Source of the DNA: UBA7434 sp042090785
Lineage (GTDB): Bacteria > Pseudomonadota > Gammaproteobacteria > Pseudomonadales > UBA7434
Length of the DNA: 64,000 bases
Assembly (NCBI GenBank): GCA_042090785.1
Contig: JBELIP010000010.1
Span: 8,034-72,033 of the forward strand
Reading direction: 5' to 3'
Part shown: piece by piece, positions 54,414 to 64,000 of the stretch
Position numbering within the stretch: the stretch's first letter is position 1
How the letters are laid out: each line of letters begins with the position of its first letter
Position numbers and translations under genes: made by a program
The notes under the pieces: generated by a model
What the model saw: only the letters and a program-made list of their open reading frames with translations
The model's database searches: none
Told to the model about the DNA's origin: nothing

Positions 54414-56477
54414 ATGTTGCCAACAACTATTATTAAGATGCACTGCTATCCCTTCGCCTTAATACTCGCCTCAGTGCTACTTAGCAGCTGCCAGTTAATT
54501 CAGCCCCCCAAAAAAAGTTATGCCGACCAGCTATTTGCTAGCCAGAACGCCGCACAATTAAAACAACAATGCAGCAAAAATACGGCTTATCTTCAACAAC
54601 AATTTATCAATCTTGAAAACAGCTTAAGCCTTTCAAGTAAGCTATCGTTTTTAACCGCATTAGACAATTTTTATATTGAGCTTGAAAACACCTATAGCGT
54701 TGCTCAGCTTTATACTAACATCCATCCCAATGCTGATATTCGTAGCAGTGCCAGCGAATGCCAAGAAACCATTAACAGCCTAGTCACCGATGTCAGCTTA
54801 TCGCAGGCCATCTACCAACAACTGCAACAAATCGACAGCAGTAACAGCGATACCATTACACAGCGTTATCATAAAAAATTACTCACCGACTTTACCCGCT
54901 CTGGCGTTGATAAAGACCAGCAGCAACGTGAAAAACTGCGACAATTGCACATTGATATAGCCAATTTAGGTCAGCAATTTTCTAAGAATATTCGCGAAGA
55001 TGTACGCCATATTACTATCGATAATATCGAACAGCTCAACGGCCTGCCACAAGACTATATAAACAGCCTAGACAAAAACGCCAATGGCCAATGGCTTATT
55101 ACCACAGATTACCCAAGTATTTTTCCGTTTTTACGTTATGCCCAAGACGACGCCAAGCGCTTAGCCATTTATACACTTTTTCTAAATCGAGGCTATCCCG
55201 ACAACGAAGCATTGCTAAAACAAATCATTAGCAAGCGTCACCAACTCGCTACCTCTTTAGCTTATGACAACTATGCCGATTATGTTACCGAGGTCGCGAT
55301 GATAGGCACTGCCGATAACGCCGCAGTATTTATTGACCGCATAGCTGCGTTAGCCAAACCACGTTCACAGCGCGACTATAAACAGTTGTTAGGCCAACTG
55401 CAGACGACAGACCCAACTGCAAGCAAAGTGGGTAGCTGGCAAAAATCTTTTTTACAAGAACAAGTAAAAAAACAGCAGTATCAATACGACGCCAAAGCCG
55501 TTCGCGAATACTTTGCCTACGACAATGTTAAACAAGGTATTTTTGCGTTAGCCGGTCAATTATTTGATGTCGAAATTATTCCTTGGCAAACCGACGTCTG
55601 GCACCCGGCAGTTAGCGCCCATGAACTGCGAACCACTAGCGGCAAAACACTCGGCTATTTTTATCTTGATATGCACCCGCGCGAGGGCAAATACAAGCAC
55701 GCTGCACACTTTGGTATAAAAACAGGAGTGCTCAACAAACAGCTGCCCGTTTCTGCACTTATCTGTAATTTTCCTGGCGAAGATAAACAGCTTGATAAAA
55801 ACGGTCAGCGTATCAATCGCGGTTTAATGGAACACAACCAAGTTGAAACCTTTTTACATGAGTTTGGGCATTTAATGCATAGCTTAATTGGCGGACACCA
55901 ACCTTGGAGTGGTTTATCCGGTATTGCTACTGAGCGTGATTTTGTCGAAGCACCCTCACAGCTACTCGAAGAATGGGTTTGGAATTACGATACCTTAAAA
56001 ACGTTTGCGGTTAATGCCCAAGGTGAAACTATTCCTAAAGCTATGGTCGATAAAATGCAACGTGCTCGTGGCTTTGGCCAAGGCACACACATTCGTAACC
56101 AAATGTTTTATGCCGCACTATCACTGAACTACTATTCAAGTGAACCCGAAACGTTAGACTTAAACGAAACACTTATTCGGTTACAACAAGCTTACTCACC
56201 ATTTGACTATATTCACGACACCCACTTTTATGCCAACTTCGGTCATCTTTATGGCTACTCTGCGCGCTATTACACCTATATGTGGTCGTTAGTCATTGCC
56301 GCAGATTTATTTTCTGAATTTGAACGCAAGGGTTTACTAGACCCTACAGTGGCTGCACGCTATCGTGATAAAGTGCTAGCTCCAGGTGGCAGCCGTGATG
56401 CCGCCGATTTAGTGGCAGACTTTTTAGGTCGCCCTTTTAACTACCAAGCATTTATTGAGCAGCTTAATGCCGAATAA
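54414..56477 (+). CDS. M3-family oligopeptidase, predicted lipoprotein
   Basis: A 687-residue zinc metallopeptidase of the thimet oligopeptidase/Dcp family. The zinc motif is FLHEFGHLMHSL (HExxH), with the distal Glu in WVWNYDTLKTF region and the ATERDFVEAPSQLLEEW segment. Unlike cytoplasmic M3 enzymes it has a signal peptide with a lipobox (ASVLLSSC), so it is likely anchored facing the periplasm. The start is 54414 or the ATG at 54438. Its end overlaps the downstream oligopeptide-binding gene, so it appears to cut peptides for uptake by the Opp system. Confidence 0.9.
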   Translation: MLPTTIIKMHCYPFALILASVLLSSCQLIQPPKKSYADQLFASQNAAQLKQQCSKNTAYLQQQFINLENSLSLSSKLSFLTALDNFYIELENTYSVAQLYTNIHPNADIRSSASECQETINSLVTDVSLSQAIYQQLQQIDSSNSDTITQRYHKKLLTDFTRSGVDKDQQQREKLRQLHIDIANLGQQFSKNIREDVRHITIDNIEQLNGLPQDYINSLDKNANGQWLITTDYPSIFPFLRYAQDDAKRLAIYTLFLNRGYPDNEALLKQIISKRHQLATSLAYDNYADYVTEVAMIGTADNAAVFIDRIAALAKPRSQRDYKQLLGQLQTTDPTASKVGSWQKSFLQEQVKKQQYQYDAKAVREYFAYDNVKQGIFALAGQLFDVEIIPWQTDVWHPAVSAHELRTTSGKTLGYFYLDMHPREGKYKHAAHFGIKTGVLNKQLPVSALICNFPGEDKQLDKNGQRINRGLMEHNQVETFLHEFGHLMHSLIGGHQPWSGLSGIATERDFVEAPSQLLEEWVWNYDTLKTFAVNAQGETIPKAMVDKMQRARGFGQGTHIRNQMFYAALSLNYYSSEPETLDLNETLIRLQQAYSPFDYIHDTHFYANFGHLYGYSARYYTYMWSLVIAADLFSEFERKGLLDPTVAARYRDKVLAPGGSRDAADLVADFLGRPFNYQAFIEQLNAE

Positions 56478-58101
56478 AATAACCCTTTTATCACTTATAT
56501 TTACGCTATGTCTTAGCGCTTGCTTGCTTAGCGGCTGCGACCTCGGCCCAAGCAATGTTGAATCCGGCACGCGTAATCAAATTTTACACCTCGGCAATGG
56601 TACAGAGCCTAAAGACCTTGACCCCCACTCGGTTACCGGCGTACCCGAGCACAACATTATTAGCGCTTTATTTGAAGGCCTTGTAACAGTCAACCCAAAA
56701 ACCTTAGCGCCGGAACCCGGCATAGCAGCCAGCTGGACCATTGCAGACAATGGCAAACGTTATACCTTTGTTATTCGCGACAACGCCAAATGGTCGAACG
56801 GCGACCCGGTAACCGCCGATGATTTTGTTTGGTCATGGCAGCGCATGCTGTCACCCGCAATGGCCAGCGAATATGCCTACCAATTATTTACCGTTAAAAA
56901 CGCCAAGCAGTTTAACCACGGCGATATAAAAGACTTTAATCAAGTAGGTGTTAAAGCGCTTAATGCAAAAACCTTACAAGTTGACTTAGAAAACCCAACG
57001 CCCTACTTTTTATCGCTACTCGCCCATTACAGCACCTATGCTGTTCACCCGCCAACTATATTAAAGTATGGCGCTATTGATGAAGCTGGCACCTTGTGGA
57101 CACGGCCCGGTAATTTTGTCGGTAACGGGCCTTTTGTATTAGATGATTGGCGACTTAACTATATTATCCGTGTCAGTAAAAACCCGCTTTATTGGGATAG
57201 CAAAAACGTAAAGCTTAATGAAATCGTTTTTTACCCAATCGATCAAGTGCAAACCGAAGAGCGCATGTTTAAAACTGGCGCGCTACATGCCACCAGTTCA
57301 ATACCGGTTGATAAAATTGCGGTTTACCAACAAAAAGATCCCGATAAAATTTCTATTGACCCTTACTTAGGTACTTACTACTACCGTATCAATATTAATA
57401 TTAAGCCACTTGATAACCCCAATGTTCGCAAAGCACTGTCTATGGCTATTAATAGAGATATGCTTGTAAGCTCCATAACTAAGGGCGGTCAGCTTGCTGC
57501 CTATACGTTCACGCCGCCCAACACACAGGGTTACTATGCCGCCACTAGCCCTATTACCTTTGATATTGAAGCAGCTCGTCAGTTATTAGCCGAAGCTGGT
57601 TACCCCAATGGTGAGGGTTTTCCAGAAATAGAGTTAACCTACAACACCAGCGATGGCCATAGGCGAATTGCTGTTGCGATACAACAAATGTGGAAGGATG
57701 CACTCAACATAGACATACGGCTTTCTAATCAAGACTGGAAAGTCTACTTAAGCCGTATTCAGTCGATGGATTACAGTATTGCGCGCGCCGCTTGGATTGG
57801 CGACTACCCCGATCCCAACACCTTTCTTGATATGTTTATTACCGATGGTGGCAATAACCAAACCGGTTGGTCTAGCCCCGAGTATGATCGTCTAATTGCA
57901 TTAGCTGCTAGCCAGACTAACCAACAGCAACGCTACCGCACGTTTCAACAAGCCGAAGCAATTTTAATGGATGAAAGCCCCATTATTCCTATTTACACCT
58001 ACACTCGTGTATTACTTAAACATCCACAGCTTCAAGGTTGGTACCCTAACATCCTTGATCAGCACCCGTATAAATATGTTTACTTGCAAGAGCCCAAATA
58101 A
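56467..58101 (+). CDS. oppA: oligopeptide ABC transporter, substrate-binding lipoprotein
   Basis: A 544-residue OppA-family protein (SBP_bac_5). It begins MPNKITLLSLIFTLCLSACLLSGC with a lipobox (LLSGC). The mature protein starts near LHLGNGTEPKDLDPHSVTGVPEHNI and carries NGKRYTFVIRDNAKWSNGDPVTADDFVWSW, a family signature. ATG at 56467 is chosen over the TTG at 56455; it lies inside the end of the M3 peptidase gene, an 11-base overlap. It binds peptides in the periplasm for the permease below. Confidence 0.95.
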   Translation: MPNKITLLSLIFTLCLSACLLSGCDLGPSNVESGTRNQILHLGNGTEPKDLDPHSVTGVPEHNIISALFEGLVTVNPKTLAPEPGIAASWTIADNGKRYTFVIRDNAKWSNGDPVTADDFVWSWQRMLSPAMASEYAYQLFTVKNAKQFNHGDIKDFNQVGVKALNAKTLQVDLENPTPYFLSLLAHYSTYAVHPPTILKYGAIDEAGTLWTRPGNFVGNGPFVLDDWRLNYIIRVSKNPLYWDSKNVKLNEIVFYPIDQVQTEERMFKTGALHATSSIPVDKIAVYQQKDPDKISIDPYLGTYYYRININIKPLDNPNVRKALSMAINRDMLVSSITKGGQLAAYTFTPPNTQGYYAATSPITFDIEAARQLLAEAGYPNGEGFPEIELTYNTSDGHRRIAVAIQQMWKDALNIDIRLSNQDWKVYLSRIQSMDYSIARAAWIGDYPDPNTFLDMFITDGGNNQTGWSSPEYDRLIALAASQTNQQQRYRTFQQAEAILMDESPIIPIYTYTRVLLKHPQLQGWYPNILDQHPYKYVYLQEPK

Positions 58102-58104
58102 ATC

Positions 58105-59037
58105 ATGATGCGATTTTTTGTTGGTCGATTATTACAAGCCATACCAGTAATCTTTATTGTTATTACCGCCACATTTTTTTTAGTGCGTGCAGCTCCCGGC
58201 GGCCCCTTTGATGCTGAAAAGACATTAAGTCCAGAAGTGATTGAGCGGCTCAACGAACGCTACAATCTTAATGCCCCCACGTATGAGCAATACTTCGATT
58301 ATCTTGGGCATTTAGTCCAAGGCGATTTTGGCCCGTCATTTCGCTACACCAACCGCACTGTCACCGAAATGATTTACGCTGGCTTACCGATTACGTTTGA
58401 ACTGGCTATTTACGCCATTATGATTGCCTTAGTTATAGGCATTTGCGCTGGCATGCTCGCCGCAATTAAACCCAACAGCGCACAAGATTATATCCCTATG
58501 TCACTCGCCATGACCGGCATCTGTATGCCGTCGTTTTTATTAGGGCCACTATTAGTATTGGTGTTTGGTATATGGCTGCAATGGCTACCCGTATCCGGCT
58601 GGGGTTATTCGCCTGGCGATAAAATTTTACCCGCCATTACCTTAGGTTCAACCTACGCCGCTTATATTGCCCGCCTAACCCGTGGTGGCATGTTAGAGAT
58701 ACTTTCGCAGGACTATATTCGAACCGCCAAAGCCAAAGGCTTACCGACGGCAACAATTATTACCCGTCATGCCTTACGCGGAGGCTTATCGCCAGTGGTT
58801 GCTTTTCTTGGGCCCGCTATAGCCGGCTTGTTAGCCGGCTCGTTTGTGGTTGAAACTATTTTTCAAATTCCCGGCTTAGGTCGCTTTTATGTGCAAGCTG
58901 CATTTAACCGCGACTACACCATGATTTTAGGCACAACTATATTGCTGTCCTGCCTTATTGTATTACTCAACATGTTATCCGACTTACTAGCCGTGTGGTT
59001 AAACCCTCGCCTTGCACTGTCTAACGAAAAAAATTAG
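58105..59037 (+). CDS. oppB: oligopeptide ABC transporter permease OppB
   Basis: A 310-residue inner-membrane permease. The N-terminal segment (RLLQAIPVIFIVITATFFLVRAAPGGPFD) and the EAA-type loop (YIRTAKAKGLPTATIITRHALRGGLSPV) are typical of OppB/DppB. About six membrane helices. It follows oppA by three bases and is followed by oppC by two, so the genes form one transcript. Confidence 0.96.
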   Translation: MMRFFVGRLLQAIPVIFIVITATFFLVRAAPGGPFDAEKTLSPEVIERLNERYNLNAPTYEQYFDYLGHLVQGDFGPSFRYTNRTVTEMIYAGLPITFELAIYAIMIALVIGICAGMLAAIKPNSAQDYIPMSLAMTGICMPSFLLGPLLVLVFGIWLQWLPVSGWGYSPGDKILPAITLGSTYAAYIARLTRGGMLEILSQDYIRTAKAKGLPTATIITRHALRGGLSPVVAFLGPAIAGLLAGSFVVETIFQIPGLGRFYVQAAFNRDYTMILGTTILLSCLIVLLNMLSDLLAVWLNPRLALSNEKN

Positions 59038-59039
59038 CT

Positions 59040-59930
59040 ATGATTGATTCACTAAAAGACTATCAAGACCTCAAATTTGAACAAGGTCGCTCACTGTGGC
59101 AAGACGCTTGGTACCGGCTAAATAAAAACAAACTTGCCATGCTGGGTTTATACCTTATTGTTTTCTTTGTCGTAGTATCCATACTCACGCCATGGATTGC
59201 GCCCTATGGTTACGAAACACAAAACCTAGCACTGGGCGCCTCGGCACCCTCGGCTCAGCATTGGCTAGGCACCGATATTCATGGCCGTGATTTAATGACA
59301 CGCCTTATGTACGGTGGACGTATATCGCTAATGGTCGGTTTTGCCGCCACAGCGGTCTCATTGGTTATTGGCGTACTATGGGGCACCATTGCAGGCTATA
59401 TCGGCGGCCTTACCGATACCATCATGATGCGTATTGTCGACATCTTATATGCCCTACCCTTTATGATATTTATTATTCTATTAATGGTCGTGTTTGGTCG
59501 CAGCTTACTGCTATTATTTTTAGCCATAGGTTTAATTGAATGGCTAACCATGGCTCGTATTGTAAGAACGCAAGTGCTCAGCATACGTAAACAAGAATTT
59601 GTTAGCGCGGCTATTGTTACCGGACTTAGCCATTGGCAGATCATTCGCCGCCATGTGATTCCTAATGTATTAGGCCCCGTCATTGTTTACATTACCTTAA
59701 CCATTCCCAGCGTTATGTTGTTAGAAGCCTTTTTAAGCTTTTTAGGTTTAGGTATACAACCACCACAAAGCTCTTGGGGCGTATTGATTTCTGGCGGCGT
59801 AGAAACCATGGAAGAATATCCATGGCTATTAATTTTTCCTGGCCTTGCACTGTCGCTAACCTTGTTTGCACTTAACTTTTTAGGTGATGGCTTACGCGAT
59901 GCACTCGACCCACGCGCGACTAAGGATTAA
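59040..59930 (+). CDS. oppC: oligopeptide ABC transporter permease OppC
   Basis: A 296-residue permease with the OppC N-terminal hydrophobic leader (LWQDAWYRLNKNKLAMLGLY) and WLGTDIHGRDLMTRLMYGGRISLMVGF motif. The EAA loop is EFVSAAIVTGLSHWQIIRRHVIPN. It ends LGDGLRDALDPRATKD, characteristic for the family. Five or six helices. Confidence 0.96.
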   Translation: MIDSLKDYQDLKFEQGRSLWQDAWYRLNKNKLAMLGLYLIVFFVVVSILTPWIAPYGYETQNLALGASAPSAQHWLGTDIHGRDLMTRLMYGGRISLMVGFAATAVSLVIGVLWGTIAGYIGGLTDTIMMRIVDILYALPFMIFIILLMVVFGRSLLLLFLAIGLIEWLTMARIVRTQVLSIRKQEFVSAAIVTGLSHWQIIRRHVIPNVLGPVIVYITLTIPSVMLLEAFLSFLGLGIQPPQSSWGVLISGGVETMEEYPWLLIFPGLALSLTLFALNFLGDGLRDALDPRATKD

Positions 59931-59932
59931 TC

Positions 59933-61513
59933 ATGAGCCTATTAAGCGTTAACAACTTATCTATTGATTTTACTACCCGTGACGGTACCGTTAACGCCGT
60001 TAGCAACGTTTCTTTTTCTGTTAATAAAGGCGAGACACTCGGTATTGTTGGCGAGTCGGGTTCAGGAAAATCCGTTAGTTGCTATTCACTGCTGGGCTTA
60101 ATCCCCATGCCGCCAGGCAATATTCAACATGGCACTGCAGTATTTGATGGCATTGATTTACTGCAAGCCAATGAAAAAACTATGCGCCAAATACGTGGCA
60201 AACGTATAAGTATGATTTTTCAAGACCCAATGACATCGCTAAACCCTTATATGCGGGTCGGCCAGCAAATTATTGAACCCTTACTGCAACATAGTCACTT
60301 ATCAAAAAGCGAAGCCAAATCAAAAGCCATTGCCCTACTTGAAGAAGTGGGTATTAACGATGCCGCTAATCGCTACCAACAATATCCACATGAATTTTCT
60401 GGCGGTATGCGCCAGCGCGTAGTAATTGCCATGGCATTAATTACCGAGCCGGAATTATTAATTGCCGACGAACCCACTACGGCTTTAGATGTAACCATTC
60501 AAGCGCAGATACTCGAGTTAATTCATCAGCTACAGCAGCGAAGAAATATCGCGGTGATTTTTATATCTCACGACCTTGATGTCATTAAACGCATGGCGGA
60601 CCGTACTATTGTGATGGAAAAAGGCCATATTGTTGAGCAAGGCAACACACAAGATATCTTTTTTTCGCCCAGCCAAAGTTATACGCAAAAACTTATTGCT
60701 TCTATACCGAATAGCGCCAAGCCAGAAGCGTATCGGTTTACTGGCAACAAGGACTCACGCTTTCTTGAGCTCAACAATATTAGTATTTCTTATGGTAAGA
60801 AATACAATGCTTTTAAAGCCGTCGACAATGTTAGCTTAACCGTAAAACAAGGTGAGATATTAGGCTTGGTTGGCGAATCAGGCTGCGGTAAAACCAGTTT
60901 ATCACACAGCATTGTTCGGCTTATTGATATTCAACAAGGGCAAATTTGCTTGCAGCAAAACCCTTTAGAAGCGCTACAAGGCAGCGCATTAAAAGCCACG
61001 CGTAAAGATATACAAATGATTTTTCAAGACCCCTACGCCTCGCTTAATCCGCGCATGACGGTATTTAATACACTCGCTGAACCGCTGCGCCTGCATGGTA
61101 TAGCCAGCGGTGCTGACGATTTTAAAAACAAAGTACTTTCACTAATGCAAGATGTAGGACTGGAAGCACGCTGGGCGAATAAATACCCGCATGAGTTTTC
61201 TGGTGGCCAACGACAGCGTATTGCCATTGCTAGAGCCTTAGCAGTAGAGCCAAAATTAATTATTGCCGACGAACCGGTATCGGCATTAGATGTAACGATA
61301 CAAGCGCAGATATTAAGATTGCTATTGGAATTATGTCAGCAGCGCCAGCTAACAATGATTTTTATTTCTCACGATTTAGCCGTGGTGCGTTATATTGCTG
61401 ACCGCACAGCCGTAATGAATAAAGGAAAAATTGTAGAAATTAATGCGACCGAAACAGTTTACCAAAACCCCAGCGACCCTTATACAAAAAGCCTTTTAGC
61501 CGCACGAGTATAA
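59933..61513 (+). CDS. fused oligopeptide ABC transporter ATPase (OppD-OppF)
   Basis: A 526-residue protein joining two ATP-binding cassettes in one chain. The first has Walker A GESGSGKS, signature SGGMRQR and ADEPTTALD; the second has GESGCGKT, SGGQRQR and ADEPVSALD. In most Opp systems these are separate genes oppD and oppF; fused forms are known in other peptide and glutathione transporters (GsiA type). It is the last gene of the operon; it energises the permease on the cytoplasmic side. Confidence 0.95.
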   Translation: MSLLSVNNLSIDFTTRDGTVNAVSNVSFSVNKGETLGIVGESGSGKSVSCYSLLGLIPMPPGNIQHGTAVFDGIDLLQANEKTMRQIRGKRISMIFQDPMTSLNPYMRVGQQIIEPLLQHSHLSKSEAKSKAIALLEEVGINDAANRYQQYPHEFSGGMRQRVVIAMALITEPELLIADEPTTALDVTIQAQILELIHQLQQRRNIAVIFISHDLDVIKRMADRTIVMEKGHIVEQGNTQDIFFSPSQSYTQKLIASIPNSAKPEAYRFTGNKDSRFLELNNISISYGKKYNAFKAVDNVSLTVKQGEILGLVGESGCGKTSLSHSIVRLIDIQQGQICLQQNPLEALQGSALKATRKDIQMIFQDPYASLNPRMTVFNTLAEPLRLHGIASGADDFKNKVLSLMQDVGLEARWANKYPHEFSGGQRQRIAIARALAVEPKLIIADEPVSALDVTIQAQILRLLLELCQQRQLTMIFISHDLAVVRYIADRTAVMNKGKIVEINATETVYQNPSDPYTKSLLAARV

Positions 61514-61530
61514 AGCGCTAAAAAATCAAA

Positions 61531-63759
61531 CTATTTTTTACGTGAACGCGTGCTCCACTGCCCACCAACGGCCTTATTGCTAGGCTTTCTGCCCGACTTA
61601 TTAGAAGATCTATTGCTCGGCGTGCCACGACGTCCCGCAGACTGAGCACCGCGACGCTGGGTAGACTTCTCTGAAGGCACTAATTGATTCGGCCCATCAC
61701 CTATTAATTCGGCACGATTCATTTTAATTAACGATGCACGCAAATAAGCCCAGTTCTTTTCATCGTGATAGCGCAAAAACGCTTTTTGTAAACGGCGCTG
61801 CTCAAGGTTCTTAGCCACAAAGATTTTTTCACCGCGCTTATACATAAGCTTTTTAAGTGGGTTGCGACCCGAGTGATACATTGCCGTTGCCAGCGCCATT
61901 GGCGAAGGATAAAACGTTTGCACTTGGTCAACACGAAAATCATTGCGCTTTAACCACAATGATAAATTCATCATATCTTCGTCACTACTGCCTGGATGCG
62001 CGGCAATAAAATACGGAATTAAATACTGCTTTTTCTTAGCTTGCTTGGTGTACTTCTCGAACATTTTCTTAAAGGCATCATAACTGCCCATGCCCGGCTT
62101 CATCATTTTTGATAACGTGGCATCCTCACTGTGTTCTGGCGCTATCTTTAAATAACCACCCACATGATGCGTCACTAATTCTTTTACGTACTCTTCATCA
62201 AGCACCGCCAAGTCATAACGTAAGCCCGAGGCAATTAAAATACGCTTAATACCACGCAATGCACGTGCTTTGCGGTACAGCTGCGTGGTTGGCTTATGGT
62301 CGGTTTCAAGGTTCTTGCAAATAGTTGGGTAAACACATGACAAGCGACGACAATTAGCTTGAATGACATCATCGTTGCAATTCAAATGGTACATATTCGC
62401 GGTTGGGCCACCTAAATCCGAAATCGTACCGGTAAAACCAGGCACTTGGTCGCGAATTTTTTCTATCTCATCGAGCACCGACTGTTCCGAACGGCTTTGT
62501 ATAACTCTTCCTTCATGCTCCGTAATAGAACAGAAAGTACAGCCACCAAAACAGCCTCGCATAATATTCACAGAGGTTTTTATCATGTCATAAGCGGGAA
62601 TAACCGCATCGCCATAACTAGGATGCGGCCGCCGCTGATACGGCAAGGCAAACACGCCATCCATCTCTTCGGTGCTTAATGGAATGGGCGGCTGGTTTAC
62701 CCATACCTCACGGTTGCCATGCTTTTGCATTAAAGCACGCGCATTATGAGGGTTACTTTCTTGATGCAGTACGCGCGAAGCATGGGCATATAACACTGGG
62801 TCGTTGCGGACTTTTTCGAACGACGGCAAACGCACATACACATTGTCTGCACTAATGGCTTGCTCACTTAATGTTTTAGTGGCCAACGGCATGGGAATAA
62901 TTTTAACCACATCTTCTGTTTGCTGCGCTTTTTCTTTATCGCGATCACAGTCGAGCTCACCTTCATCATAATGATAAGGGTTAGGCAGCTTATCTATTGC
63001 GTTAGGCCAATCGATACGGGTTGAATCAACTTCAACAAAGCCTTTAGGTGCTTCGTTAATAATGGTTGTGGTGCCGCGTAAACGACCTGCCGCTTTAATA
63101 TCGCGACCCGAACTTAATAAATGGGCAACCTCACAAAGCGCTCGCTCAGCGTTACCGTATAACAAAATATCAGCACCACTATCCACTAACACCGAACGTC
63201 TTACAGAATCACTCCAGTAATCGTACTGCGCTATGCGGCGCAAACTGGCCTCAATACCGCCAATAACAATAGGAATATTGGGAAAAGCCTGACGACAGCG
63301 CTGAGTATAAACAATGACACAGCGGTCAGGACGTTGGCCACCCTGCCCGCCAGCAGTGTAGGCATCATCGCTACGCATACGTAAATCGGCGGTATAGCGG
63401 TTAATCATAGAATCCATATTGCCGCCGGTTACACCAAAAAATAAATTCGGTGCGCCAAGTTCAGCAAAATCTTTTTCGGCTATAGGATCGCCTTGCTGCC
63501 ATGCAGGTTGGCTAATAATGCCAACGCGAAAACCCTGTGACTCTAACATGCGACCTATAACCGCCATGCCAAAGCTCGGATGGTCTACATAGGCATCGCC
63601 AGTGACCAAAATAATGTCACAACTATCCCAGCCTAACGCATCCATTTCTGCCCTTGTCATCGGCAAATAAGGCGCCACGCCAAAGCACTCGGCCCAGTAT
63701 TTGGGATAGGAGAATAAATCGGGTGCCTTTACCGGCTGACAGAGAGATGATGAGGCCAA
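61531..63759 (-). CDS. ygiQ: YgiQ family radical SAM protein
   Basis: A 742-residue radical-SAM enzyme of the YgiQ (UPF0313) family, function unknown. The cluster motif is CFGGCTFCSITEHEGR (about residues 398-415). The N terminus (MTRAEMDALGWDSCDIILVTGDAYVDHPSFG) is family-specific. The C terminus is a disordered Arg/Ser/Lys tail (about 60 residues, SAGRRGTPSNRSSNKSGRK). It converges on the opp operon. Confidence 0.95.
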   Translation of the reverse strand: MASSSLCQPVKAPDLFSYPKYWAECFGVAPYLPMTRAEMDALGWDSCDIILVTGDAYVDHPSFGMAVIGRMLESQGFRVGIISQPAWQQGDPIAEKDFAELGAPNLFFGVTGGNMDSMINRYTADLRMRSDDAYTAGGQGGQRPDRCVIVYTQRCRQAFPNIPIVIGGIEASLRRIAQYDYWSDSVRRSVLVDSGADILLYGNAERALCEVAHLLSSGRDIKAAGRLRGTTTIINEAPKGFVEVDSTRIDWPNAIDKLPNPYHYDEGELDCDRDKEKAQQTEDVVKIIPMPLATKTLSEQAISADNVYVRLPSFEKVRNDPVLYAHASRVLHQESNPHNARALMQKHGNREVWVNQPPIPLSTEEMDGVFALPYQRRPHPSYGDAVIPAYDMIKTSVNIMRGCFGGCTFCSITEHEGRVIQSRSEQSVLDEIEKIRDQVPGFTGTISDLGGPTANMYHLNCNDDVIQANCRRLSCVYPTICKNLETDHKPTTQLYRKARALRGIKRILIASGLRYDLAVLDEEYVKELVTHHVGGYLKIAPEHSEDATLSKMMKPGMGSYDAFKKMFEKYTKQAKKKQYLIPYFIAAHPGSSDEDMMNLSLWLKRNDFRVDQVQTFYPSPMALATAMYHSGRNPLKKLMYKRGEKIFVAKNLEQRRLQKAFLRYHDEKNWAYLRASLIKMNRAELIGDGPNQLVPSEKSTQRRGAQSAGRRGTPSNRSSNKSGRKPSNKAVGGQWSTRSRKK

Positions 63760-63901
63760 AGTCTGGGTTCTTTCTAACTAGTTTTATGCTCGATAGCACT
63801 TATTATGCTCAGCACTGGGCATACCTAGCGCTAAGCGGCGATTAAGCGCGCATTTAACCATAAGCAGGCTGCTTTGTATTGTGATTACTCGGCAATAAAG
63901 G

Positions 63902-64000
63902 CTAACGATTTTTGTTAGATCCGCCCTGTTTGAGGGTTTTTACCTTGTCGAGAATGCGTTGCGCACGCTCAATATTTGCCAGTAATTGCGCATTGCTGGG
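63902..64000 (-). CDS. 3' end of an unidentified gene (start outside window)
   Basis: On the minus strand the window edge begins in an open frame reading PSNAQLLANIERAQRILDKV, then KTLKQGGSNKNR and a TAG (63904-63902). The helical, charged composition and clean stop suggest a real C terminus of a gene lying beyond the right edge. The family cannot be recognised from 32 residues. It is separated by about 140 bases from ygiQ, on the same strand. Confidence 0.5.
   Translation of the reverse strand, partial: PSNAQLLANIERAQRILDKVKTLKQGGSNKNR

Noticed and set aside
1..64000. tRNA or rRNA genes, CRISPR arrays, insertion sequences, prophage
   Set aside because: None were recognised by eye on either strand; no regularly spaced long repeats, transposase or phage genes are present.

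Overview
The window looks like chromosomal DNA of a moderately AT-rich, probably marine gammaproteobacterium close to the Pseudomonadales/Cellvibrionales. This rests on recognised protein families and on blocks whose gene order, as I recall it, matches Pseudomonas: dusA-tal-STAS-RssB-like-mlaA; lexA-small genes-topA; fimL-nhaB-dnaQ-rnhA-methyltransferase-gloB. A BCCT osmolyte transporter and an NhaB Na+/H+ antiporter fit a saline habitat. Most genes are intact housekeeping genes. I saw no phage, insertion sequence, CRISPR, rRNA or tRNA. Two runs of exactly 100 N (30018-30117 and 48206-48305) are scaffold gaps, each next to an in-frame short tandem repeat.

Region by region. 1-5.6 kb: the end of a BCCT transporter with a MarR regulator, a GFA-fold zinc protein, an alanine-rich secreted protein, an outer-membrane barrel and an OmpR-type two-component system. 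5.7-9.1 kb: 2,4-dienoyl-CoA reductase fadH, then a decayed leucine-catabolism locus (a 47-codon tail of liuB followed by liuC). 9.3-14.5 kb: dusA, transaldolase with a coupled TerB-like gene, an anti-sigma antagonist/PP2C response regulator pair and mlaA. 14.6-16.6 kb: an MNIO (DUF692) RiPP operon of the HvfABC type, whose precursor carries five EGKCG motifs. 17.1-25.2 kb: an alpha/beta hydrolase lacking its nucleophile, hrpA, fadD and a MaoC/PhaJ hydratase. 25.2-28.7 kb: an H-NOX gas sensor overlapping a GGDEF-EAL c-di-GMP enzyme, then a DUF1415 gene.

28.7-36.3 kb: mnmC (interrupted by gap 1), glutaminyl cyclase, yjdM, an M16C peptidase, a flavodoxin-like protein and a zinc-ribbon membrane protein. 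36.7-41.3 kb: lexA with a clear SOS box, two small conserved genes and topA with a good sigma-70 promoter. 41.6-46.1 kb: a soluble lytic transglycosylase, tatD, a glutaredoxin-like gene and sohB. 46.3-54.4 kb: fimL (interrupted by gap 2), nhaB, an LpxL/HtrB-type acyltransferase, dnaQ, rnhA, a methyltransferase and gloB. 54.4-61.5 kb: an M3-peptidase lipoprotein overlapping an opp peptide-ABC operon with a fused OppDF ATPase. 61.5-64 kb: ygiQ and the end of one unidentified gene.

The most distinctive element is the copper-type MNIO RiPP operon (hvfA - intrinsic terminator - hvfB - hvfC). Its architecture suggests that the precursor is made in excess over its modifying enzymes. Other coherent modules are NO-to-c-di-GMP signalling (H-NOX/GGDEF-EAL), a partner-switching pair (STAS/RssB-like) and a peptide-scavenging module (M3 peptidase + Opp).
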